Assembly: GCA_028709405.1 (NCBI GenBank)
Contig: JAQVXB010000037.1
Coordinates: 1-5,375 of the forward strand
Length of the DNA: 5,375 nt
Direction: 5' to 3'
From: Candidatus Shapirobacteria bacterium
Lineage (GTDB): Bacteria > Patescibacteriota > Microgenomatia > UBA12405
The notes under the pieces were generated by a model that had not been told where the DNA came from, did no database searches, and saw nothing but the letters and a program-made list of their open reading frames with translations. This document shows positions 1 to 5,375 of this stretch, one piece after another. Position 1 is the first letter of the stretch. The number at the start of each line of letters is the position of its first letter. The position numbers and the translations under genes are program-made.

Positions 1-2366
1 CAAAGGAAATTGCTCTTGAAATGTACCGACCTTTTGTTCTTCGTGAACTTATGTCTACTGGTATTGCTCCTAACATTAAAAGTGCTAAAAATTTAATTGA
101 TCACCGAATCAACGAGGTTTATGATATCTTGGAAGAAGTTACTAAAAAGACCTATGTCTTATTAAACCGAGCTCCAACTTTACATAAACTTTCGATTCAA
201 GCTTTCCGACCAACTTTAGTTGACGGTTTGGCCATCAGATTACATCCTTGTGTTTGTAAAGCTTTCAATGCTGATTTTGACGGAGATCAAATGGGTGTTC
301 ATTTACCACTTTCTGACGCTTCCCAAAGAGAAGCTAAAAGATTAATGTTGCCCTCTCATAATTTATTAAAACCTGCTGATGGTAATCCAGTTTCTGTTCC
401 CACCCAAGAAATGGCCGTTGGTTGTTATTACATAACCTCTGTCCGTTCAGAAGATTTAGAAAAAGAAACTACCGAAAGTTTTGAAGGCTTATCAATTTTT
501 GCTGATGAATCTGAAGTTGAATTAGCCTATGAATCCAAAAAAATTGGCTTAAGAGAATTAATTGTCGTCAAATTAAACGGGGTTTTAACCAAAACTACCT
601 ATGGTCGCATTTGGTTCAATAAAATTCTTCCTGCTGAATTCCCGTTCTTAAATGAAGCCATGGCGGGTTCTAAATCTGTTAATGATTTAATTGTTAAATC
701 ATTAGAAATTGCTGGTCGTATTAAAACCGTCAGATTAATCGATTCTCTAAAAGATATTGGTTTTGCCGGCTTTACTCTTTCTGGTATTTCTTTATCCATG
801 GCTGACTGTGGAAATTTAAAAGAGAAAGAAGATCTTATCCACCAAGCTAATAGTCAAGTTGCCGAAATCGAAGAGAATTATAAAAATGGCCTAATCAGTA
901 ATGATGAAAAGAAACGTCTTTCACAATCTGTTTGGATGGAAAAAACCGAAGAAATTGCTGAAAAAACTTGGGCTACTCTTGATATTGATTCTCCAATTCG
1001 TATTATCTCTGCTGCAGGTATTAAACGTGCTTCCAAAGACCAAATTAAACAACTTTCAGGTATGAGAGGTTTAATGGTTGATCCAACTGGAAAAATCGTT
1101 CAGCTGCCTACTAAATCCAATTTCCGAGAAGGTCTTTCTGTTTTTGAATATGTTACTGGTGCCAGAGGTACTAGAAAAGGTCTTGCTGATACAGCTTTAA
1201 AAACTGCTGACGCTGGTTATTTAACCAGAAGATTAGTTGATGCCGCTCATATCTCTATTATTAAAACCGATGATTGTCACACTGACAAATTTATTACCAT
1301 CGATGCCAATGAAAAAAATCGAGAGAGATATTTCACTCGTCGTATTTTAGGTCGAGTTTTAGCTACCGACATTATTGATCCTAAGACTAAAAAAGTTTTA
1401 ATTGAAAAGGGAACTTTATTAAATAACGAAGAAGTTGCTTTAATTGAAAAGCACGAAATCTGTACTGTTAATATCCGTTCTCCTCTTACCTGTAATGCTG
1501 AAACCGGTTTATGTCAGAAGTGTTATGGTTGGGATCTTTCTACTAGAAGAATGGTCCAAATTGGTGTTCCAGTTGGTGTTATCGCTGCTCAATCAATTGG
1601 CGAACCAGGTACTCAGTTAACTCTTCGAACCAAACATACTGGTGGTGTCGTTGGTGTTGACGTTACTCAAGGTTTACCTCGTGTTCAGGAGTTATTTGAA
1701 ATTAGAACTCCAAAGCTTCCTTCACCTCTAGCCGAAATCAGTGGCAAAGTAAAAGTCAAAGAAAATGTTGATGGTTACGAAATTAAACTTGTTGGCAAAG
1801 ATGATAATAATAATGCCAAAACCATTACTTACATTTTACCTTCAAATGTTACTCTTTTAGTTGCTGATGGTGACCTAGTTGCTCAAGGCACTCAATTTTG
1901 CTCTGGATCTCTCGATGTTCGAGAAATCATGGATGTTAAGGGAATCGAAAGTGCTCAAAGATACTTGATCAACAGTATCCAAGGTGTTTATGAATCTCAA
2001 GGAATTGGTATTCATGATAAACACTTAGAGGTTATGGTTAAAGAAATGAGCGACAAAATCAAGATTGAAGATCCAGGTGATACCACCTTCCTTTATGGTC
2101 AAATTGTTACTGCCGCTGTTTTCCATGCTGCTAATGACAAAGCCAAAGCCAACAACAACGGTAAACCAGCTGTTGGTAAAAAAGTTTTATTAGGATTAAT
2201 TCAATCAGCTTTGACTACTGGTTCTTGGTTATCTGCTGCATCCTTCCAACAAACCACCAGTGTTTTGACCGAAGCTTCCTTACTTGCTGAAGTCGATGGC
2301 TTGATTGGTCTCAAGGAAAATGTTATTATCGGACGTCTAATCCCCGTCAGTAAAAATCAAAAATAA
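1..2366 (+). CDS. rpoC: DNA-directed RNA polymerase subunit beta', 5'-truncated by window edge
   Basis: This is the C-terminal part of the catalytic beta' subunit. The frame is open to the left edge (first full codon at base 3), so the ATG at 21 is internal; about 370 N-terminal residues, including the clamp and first zinc site, lie outside. Numbering from that Met, visible landmarks are: NRAPTLH at 49-55 (R50 = E. coli R425); NADFDGDQM at 83-91, whose D85, D87 and D89 hold the catalytic Mg; a charged helical segment near 270-320 matching the secondary-channel rim; GMRGLM at 347-352; bridge helix near 381-410 (RKGLADTALKT); four zinc cysteines C419, C491, C498 and C501; GEPGTQLT at 527-534 leading into the trigger loop; and the C-terminal SAASFQQTT/LKENVIIGRLIP region. 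There is no E. coli-type SI3 insertion in the trigger loop. Odd points: K538 replaces the conserved Phe of RTFH, and SGARGS reads GIKRAS at 333-338. The frame is intact throughout. Identity is certain. Confidence 0.98.
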   Translation, partial: KEIALEMYRPFVLRELMSTGIAPNIKSAKNLIDHRINEVYDILEEVTKKTYVLLNRAPTLHKLSIQAFRPTLVDGLAIRLHPCVCKAFNADFDGDQMGVHLPLSDASQREAKRLMLPSHNLLKPADGNPVSVPTQEMAVGCYYITSVRSEDLEKETTESFEGLSIFADESEVELAYESKKIGLRELIVVKLNGVLTKTTYGRIWFNKILPAEFPFLNEAMAGSKSVNDLIVKSLEIAGRIKTVRLIDSLKDIGFAGFTLSGISLSMADCGNLKEKEDLIHQANSQVAEIEENYKNGLISNDEKKRLSQSVWMEKTEEIAEKTWATLDIDSPIRIISAAGIKRASKDQIKQLSGMRGLMVDPTGKIVQLPTKSNFREGLSVFEYVTGARGTRKGLADTALKTADAGYLTRRLVDAAHISIIKTDDCHTDKFITIDANEKNRERYFTRRILGRVLATDIIDPKTKKVLIEKGTLLNNEEVALIEKHEICTVNIRSPLTCNAETGLCQKCYGWDLSTRRMVQIGVPVGVIAAQSIGEPGTQLTLRTKHTGGVVGVDVTQGLPRVQELFEIRTPKLPSPLAEISGKVKVKENVDGYEIKLVGKDDNNNAKTITYILPSNVTLLVADGDLVAQGTQFCSGSLDVREIMDVKGIESAQRYLINSIQGVYESQGIGIHDKHLEVMVKEMSDKIKIEDPGDTTFLYGQIVTAAVFHAANDKAKANNNGKPAVGKKVLLGLIQSALTTGSWLSAASFQQTTSVLTEASLLAEVDGLIGLKENVIIGRLIPVSKNQK

Positions 2367-2368
2367 AT

Positions 2369-2791
2369 ATGCCAACATTTAATCAACTAATAAAAAGTGG
2401 TCGAAAAAAGAGAACTCAGAAATTAAAGACCGTTGCTCTTCGTAATAGTTTTAATACTATTACTAATCGACCCATATCTACTATTAATCCAATCAAAAAA
2501 GGGGTAGTTACTGTGGTCAAAACTATGACTCCAAAAAAACCTCATTCAGCTTTGAGAAAAATCGCCAAAATAAAATTAAGTAACCATTCTTCGGTTACTG
2601 CTTATATTCCTGGTATTGGTCACAATTTAGCTGAACACAGCATTGTCAGTATTAGAGGTGGTAGAGTCAGAGATTTACCAGGTGTTCGTTATCATGTTAT
2701 TCGTGGTAAATATGATTCTGGTGCTGTTGTTGGTCGTCAACAGTCTCGTAGTAAATACGGGGCTAAAAAAGCCACCGCTAAAACCGCCTAA
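2369..2791 (+). CDS. rpsL: Small-subunit ribosomal protein S12 (uS12)
   Basis: S12 sits at the 30S decoding centre and helps check codon-anticodon pairing. The 140 residues open with MPTFNQLIKSGR, matching the start of Gram-positive S12 (MPTINQLIRKGR), so the ATG at 2369 is secure. The length and the extra residues near 21-40 match the longer Bacillus-type form rather than the shorter E. coli form. Conserved blocks are TPKKPHSALRK (54-64), YIPGIGHNLAEHS (79-91), IRGGRVRDLPGVRYH (95-109) and RSKYG (127-131). K56 and K57 equal E. coli K42 and K43. R101 replaces E. coli K87, a substitution known to give streptomycin resistance elsewhere. H59 replaces the usual Asn 45, and the usual PQKRGVC reads PIKKGVV. 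The start lies two bases after the rpoC stop with no Shine-Dalgarno sequence, which points to coupled translation in one operon. Confidence 0.98.
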   Translation: MPTFNQLIKSGRKKRTQKLKTVALRNSFNTITNRPISTINPIKKGVVTVVKTMTPKKPHSALRKIAKIKLSNHSSVTAYIPGIGHNLAEHSIVSIRGGRVRDLPGVRYHVIRGKYDSGAVVGRQQSRSKYGAKKATAKTA

Positions 2792-2832
2792 TAATTATTA
2801 CTTTATAAACTTTTAACTTTAAACTAAAACCT
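2792..2832 (+). promoter_or_regulatory. AT-rich rpsL-rpsG spacer with possible -10 elements
   Basis: This 41-base spacer is almost entirely A and T and lacks a purine-rich ribosome binding site. It holds TATAAA at 2804-2809 and TAAACT at 2806-2811 and 2820-2825, the last ending seven bases before the rpsG ATG. No good -35 box is seen at the right distance. The run CTTTTAACTTTAAACT (2810-2825) resembles CTTTTACTTTAAAACT (3325-3340) before the next gene. It may be a weak internal promoter or just AT-rich leader within the operon. Confidence 0.3.
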
Positions 2833-3315
2833 ATGTCTAGAAAAGGAATAAATAAAACCAGAGAAGTACTTCCAGATACTATCTATGGCAACATCACTAT
2901 CACTAAAATAATTAATGCTTGCTTAAAAGATGGCAAAAAAACTGCCGCTGAAAAACAAGTTTATGATGCTCTCGATTTACTCAAAAAAGAATTTCCTAAA
3001 GAAGATGTTGTTGAAGTTTTAGATCGAGCCTTAGAAAATATTCGACCAAAAATCGAAGTTAGACCTCGTCGAATTGGCGGAGCTGTTTATCAAGTCCCGA
3101 CTCCAGTTCGCGGTAATCGTCAAAACTCTCTAGCTCTTCGTTGGTTGATTACTGCCGCTCGGGCTAAAACCAATAAACAATATCACTCTTTTGCTGAAAA
3201 ACTAGCGGCTGAACTTTTATCTGCCATCAATAATGAAGGATCTGCTGTTAACAAAAGAATGGAAATAGAAAGAATGGCCGATGCCAATAAGGCCTTTGCC
3301 CATCTTCGTTGGTAA
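2833..3315 (+). CDS. rpsG: Small-subunit ribosomal protein S7 (uS7)
   Basis: S7 is a primary 16S rRNA binder that nucleates assembly of the 30S head and lies near the E-site and mRNA exit. The 160-residue product is close to the usual bacterial length of about 156. Family features are EVLPDTIYGN (11-20), DGKK (33-36), LENIRPKIEVRPRRIGGAVYQVP (67-89; the beta-hairpin arm), ALRWLI (101-106), and the C-terminal block KRMEIERMADANKAFAHLRW (141-160), which matches the typical KREDxHxMAEANKAFAHYRW. Small departures are Glu for the usual His in that block, Leu for Tyr in the last triplet, and PVRGNRQ where PVEVRPxRR-like sequence is normal. The ATG fits the family's N-terminus. It follows rpsL as in most bacteria, and no fusA follows it. 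Confidence 0.97.
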   Translation: MSRKGINKTREVLPDTIYGNITITKIINACLKDGKKTAAEKQVYDALDLLKKEFPKEDVVEVLDRALENIRPKIEVRPRRIGGAVYQVPTPVRGNRQNSLALRWLITAARAKTNKQYHSFAEKLAAELLSAINNEGSAVNKRMEIERMADANKAFAHLRW

Positions 3316-3339
3316 TTTTATTAGCTTTTACTTTAAAAC

Positions 3340-3367
3340 TTGATAAACTCGATGAAGTTGGTAAACT
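3340..3367 (+). promoter_or_regulatory. Candidate sigma-70-type promoter for the membrane protein gene
   Basis: TTGATA at 3340-3345 matches the -35 consensus TTGACA at five of six bases. After a 16-base spacer comes TAAACT at 3362-3367 as a -10-like box with the key first T, second A and last T. A start about seven bases downstream would be 3374, the A of the ATG, giving a leaderless mRNA; no Shine-Dalgarno sequence is present, which agrees. The same stretch is an imperfect direct repeat, TTGATAAACT (3340-3349) and TTGGTAAACT (3358-3367), 18 bases apart, which could instead be a regulator site. Confidence 0.45.
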
Positions 3368-3373
3368 AACTTG

Positions 3374-4732
3374 ATGTCATTATTTTCCAAACCAAAACTT
3401 ATTTTGTGGCCAAAAGCAAAGGCAGTTGATCTTTATATTGACCGCAAAGAAAATAATACCCTAACTTTTGATATCAATCTTTGGCAAAAATGTAGTGATA
3501 AGGATTTAGAACCTCTTAACCTATATTTTAAACAAAATAAATTTGATTCAGTCTCTGTTTTAATTCCCGATGATATTGTTTTTACTAAATCTTTTACCTA
3601 CGATACCAAAATAGACACCATTGACAAAAAAGAAGTTATAGGTCTTGCTGCTGGCCTAGTTAATTTCAAAATTGATCCAAATGCACTTGATTATAAAATA
3701 ACTCAAGTAAATGATAAAACTATTATTCAATCTTTTATCTACGATAAACCCAAATTAGATCAACTTAAAGAAAATCTAAATATAATTGGTGTCAAAATTA
3801 GTCAAACAACCTCAGTTTCTACCGCTATTTCCAACTCTATTTCCTCAATCTATAAACAGGAGTTTTTTTTAATTTATCCTCTAAACGATCAAGAATATAC
3901 CCTCTTGCTTTCTAAAAATAATTCAGTTTATTTAACCATCAATCTTAAAGGACCAAGCCTTGATATTCAAAAAATAGTTAATTATTCTAACTTCTATTTT
4001 TCCAGTATTACCAAAAAAATATATATACCTGAAGGTCATGATTTAGACATAATAACCACCACTGAAATGGATAAAACTATTTACAATGAATCACAAATTG
4101 CCCAAAGTCTCTCCAAAGCTTCCAATCTGCCTTTACCAGTTTTAGGTGAAATATCTACCTCTATCACCCATAATACTGATATAATAGGGTCATCAACCAA
4201 TATTAGTTCATCTCCAAAAAATATGGAAAACAAAAAAAAGAACATCCTCCCCATAATTGCAGTTTTTATTTTTACAGCTGCTCTAGCTTCAGTCATAATT
4301 TGGTTTATTCTAAATCGTAATGTTAGTGAAATAGAAAATCCTTCAGATATGGATCAAGTGTCTCAAAATTTAACTCCAACTGAAATTCCAACCCCAACTC
4401 CAACTACTGCCGAAATTAGTAAAACCATTAAGATCCAAGTTTTAAATGCCACTGATATCAATGGTCAAGCCGCTACCCTTAAAACTAAATTAACCGATCT
4501 TGGTTTTGAAAGTGTCGCTGTTGGCAATGCTAAAACCACCGCTACTGAAAACTCAGTTCAGGTTAAATCAGCCAGTATTTCTGCTTATTTTGAATCAAAA
4601 TTAGCCACCGATTTCCCAGCTACTTACACTGAAGATTTAACTAGTACTTCTACTTATGACGCTGTTTTTACCATCGGTACTGACTTGAGTTCTCTTAAAA
4701 CTGCCACTCCAACCGAAACTGAAGAAGAATAA
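3374..4732 (+). CDS. Single-pass membrane protein: PilM-like N-terminal region plus extracytoplasmic LytR_C-like domain
   Basis: I do not recognise a named gene. From the ATG at 3374 the product has 452 residues; a TTG just before it (3371) is a less likely start. Residues 1 to about 255 look like a divergent PilM/actin-like fold: VSVLIPDDIVFTKSF (60-74) and a segment near 85-150 resemble the PilM pattern of an Ala/Glu-rich helix followed by a strand and 'IGVK'. The DxGxxxxK-type nucleotide-binding motif of true PilM is absent, since the N-terminus reads LILWPKAKAVDLYI. After a polar linker and a basic patch (KNMENKKKN, 282-290) comes one hydrophobic helix, about 291-313. The basic side predicts the N-terminus in the cytoplasm. 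Outside are a Thr/Pro linker (PTEIPTPTPTT, 335-345) and a LytR_C-like domain, about 352-437 (IKIQVLNATD, LTDLGFESVAVGNA, YDAVFTIGTD), then an acidic tail. The role is unknown; linking a cytoplasmic scaffold to the cell wall or envelope is an inference. The domain calls need profile searches. Confidence 0.85.
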   Translation: MSLFSKPKLILWPKAKAVDLYIDRKENNTLTFDINLWQKCSDKDLEPLNLYFKQNKFDSVSVLIPDDIVFTKSFTYDTKIDTIDKKEVIGLAAGLVNFKIDPNALDYKITQVNDKTIIQSFIYDKPKLDQLKENLNIIGVKISQTTSVSTAISNSISSIYKQEFFLIYPLNDQEYTLLLSKNNSVYLTINLKGPSLDIQKIVNYSNFYFSSITKKIYIPEGHDLDIITTTEMDKTIYNESQIAQSLSKASNLPLPVLGEISTSITHNTDIIGSSTNISSSPKNMENKKKNILPIIAVFIFTAALASVIIWFILNRNVSEIENPSDMDQVSQNLTPTEIPTPTPTTAEISKTIKIQVLNATDINGQAATLKTKLTDLGFESVAVGNAKTTATENSVQVKSASISAYFESKLATDFPATYTEDLTSTSTYDAVFTIGTDLSSLKTATPTETEEE

Positions 4733-4748
4733 TTTATAAGATAAATAT

Positions 4749-4780
4749 AAAATCCCTCGCCAAAACGGGGGATTTTTGTT
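4749..4780 (+). terminator. Rho-independent terminator
   Basis: AAAATCCC (4749-4756) pairs perfectly with GGGATTTT (4769-4776). The stem extends inward by T-G, C-G and G-C pairs (4757-4759 with 4766-4768), giving about 11 pairs around a six-base loop CCAAAA. A T-rich tail (ATTTTTGTT) follows at once. It lies 16 bases after the membrane protein stop and so closes that transcript. The A-rich left flank means it could also work on the other strand, but no gene there would use it. Confidence 0.88.
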
Positions 4781-4790
4781 AAAATAAACT
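4780..4790 (+). promoter_or_regulatory. Possible -10 region for rmlB
   Basis: Because a strong terminator lies just upstream, rmlB should have its own promoter in the few bases left. TAAAAT (4780-4785) matches the -10 consensus TATAAT at five of six positions, and an overlapping TAAACT follows at 4785-4790. The ATG is at 4795, so transcription would start at or within a few bases of it, with little or no leader. No -35 box is seen; its position would fall inside the terminator stem. The promoter call is tentative. Confidence 0.35.
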
Positions 4791-4794
4791 TACT

Positions 4795-5375
4795 ATGAAA
4801 ATTTTAATCACTGGTGGTTGCGGTTTCATTGGTTCAAATTTTATTAAGCATTGGTTTAAAAATCACCCCCAAGATTCCATTATTAATCTCGACAAGATGA
4901 CTTATGCTGCCAATCCTCGAAATCTCGTTGAATTCGACAATAATCCTAATTATAAATTTGTCCAAGGTGATATCCTAGATGAAAAAGTAGTTGACGAATT
5001 AGTTTCTCAAGTTGATACTATTGTCCATTTTGCCGCCGAATCCCATGTTGATCGTTCTATCGATGATCCTTCTCTTTTTGTTCGTACTAATGTTTTAGGT
5101 ACCTATAATCTTTTAATAGCTGCCAAAAAACATGGAAACAAGCGCTTTCATCACATTTCCACCGACGAAGTTTTTGGCACTATCGAGCTTGATTCCACTG
5201 ATCAATTCAGTGAATCTACTCCTTACGATCCTTCTAGCCCTTATTCTGCCTCCAAGGCTTCTTCCGACCATTTAGTCCGATCTTTCTATAAAACTTTTGG
5301 TTTACCGGTCACAATTAGTAACTGTTCCAATAACTATGGCCCTTATCAACATCCCGAAAAGATGATTCCTCGTTC
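4795..5375 (+). CDS. rmlB: dTDP-glucose 4,6-dehydratase, 3' end beyond window
   Basis: This short-chain dehydrogenase/reductase family enzyme uses bound NAD to turn dTDP-glucose into dTDP-4-keto-6-deoxyglucose, the second step towards dTDP-L-rhamnose and related surface sugars. About 193 codons are present, compared with some 320-360 in the family. Seen motifs: MKILITGGCGFIGSNF with the Rossmann GGxGxxG at 7-13; LDKMTYAAN (32-40), typical of RmlB rather than UDP-galactose epimerase; FAAESHVDRSI (79-89); the catalytic STDEVFG (122-128, with T123, D124 and E125); YSASK (Y150 and K154 of the YxxxK pair); and SNCSNNYGPYQHPEKMIP (175-192), an RmlB signature. The frame is intact to the window edge. 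It starts a new transcription unit after the terminator. Partner genes (rmlA, rmlC, rmlD or glycosyltransferases) would be expected to the right, which is inference. Another NDP-glucose 4,6-dehydratase of the same family is the only serious alternative. Confidence 0.95.
   Translation, partial: MKILITGGCGFIGSNFIKHWFKNHPQDSIINLDKMTYAANPRNLVEFDNNPNYKFVQGDILDEKVVDELVSQVDTIVHFAAESHVDRSIDDPSLFVRTNVLGTYNLLIAAKKHGNKRFHHISTDEVFGTIELDSTDQFSESTPYDPSSPYSASKASSDHLVRSFYKTFGLPVTISNCSNNYGPYQHPEKMIPR

Noticed and set aside
21..23. ATG at 21 as the start of rpoC
   Set aside because: The frame is open upstream with residues KEIALE that match the family (KKMALEL in E. coli), and this point equals about residue 376 of beta', so the gene is cut by the window edge.
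599..799. Minus-strand open frame of 66 codons inside rpoC
   Set aside because: It lies wholly opposite conserved rpoC coding sequence, has no recognisable protein features or start signal, and is a shadow of the real gene.
3371..3373. TTG as start codon of the membrane protein
   Set aside because: An ATG follows immediately at 3374 and fits the predicted promoter spacing; the TTG would add only one residue.
3863..4239. Runs of eight T (3863-3870) and eight A (4232-4239) as programmed slippage sites in the membrane protein gene
   Set aside because: The frame is intact across both. Shifts after the A run meet stops soon (almost at once in +1, after about 25 codons in -1) and give no sensible product; such runs are expected in AT-rich DNA, though they are worth a read check for errors.
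4081..4296. Minus-strand open frame of 71 codons inside the membrane protein gene
   Set aside because: Its hydrophobic-looking stretch is the antisense of the linker and membrane helix region; it has no independent start signal or family resemblance.
1..5375. Alternative genetic code with UGA read as Gly or Trp, as in some CPR groups
   Set aside because: No in-frame TGA occurs in any gene, Trp is encoded by TGG, Gly by normal GGN codons, and all four stops are TAA.
1..5375. CRISPR arrays, tRNA or rRNA genes, insertion sequences, prophage or defence genes
   Set aside because: No repeat-spacer pattern, cloverleaf-like sequence, transposase, or terminal inverted repeats were seen; nearly all the DNA is accounted for by the five genes.

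Overview
All genes in this window lie on the plus strand. The DNA is AT-rich (roughly mid-30s % GC by eye). The layout is: the 3' part of rpoC (RNA polymerase beta'), rpsL (S12), rpsG (S7), an unrecognised membrane protein of about 452 residues, an intrinsic terminator, and the 5' part of a dTDP-glucose 4,6-dehydratase gene (rmlB/rfbB) that runs off the right edge. The first three genes keep the classic bacterial rpoC-rpsL-rpsG order. The usual next genes of that operon, fusA and tuf, are absent and the membrane protein takes their place.

The organism is clearly a bacterium. It uses the standard code: all four visible stops are TAA, Trp is TGG, and no in-frame TGA occurs. I infer a Patescibacteria/CPR lineage, perhaps Microgenomates-like, with moderate confidence. 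The reasons are divergent substitutions in otherwise near-invariant informational proteins, a small AT-rich layout, starts without Shine-Dalgarno sequences, and a membrane protein combining a PilM-like region with a LytR_C-like domain. No marker in the window proves this placement.

The rpoC part covers the active-site aspartate motif, secondary-channel region, bridge helix, second zinc site, trigger loop and C-terminus. RpsL follows two bases after the rpoC stop, so the two are probably co-transcribed and translationally coupled. rpsG follows after 41 bases. The membrane protein comes after another 58 bases, which hold a good candidate promoter whose predicted start falls on the A of the ATG (a leaderless transcript). 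A strong hairpin plus T-tract ends this block. rmlB then starts a separate unit, probably for nucleotide-sugar (dTDP-rhamnose-type) synthesis for the cell surface.

The points most worth a second look are: unusual residues next to the polymerase active centre (Lys for the conserved trigger-loop Phe, and a rewritten SGARGS motif); S12 carrying Arg at the position of E. coli K87, a known streptomycin-resistance state; the fusion architecture of the membrane protein; and a TAAACT hexamer recurring 4 to 7 bases before three of the four start codons.
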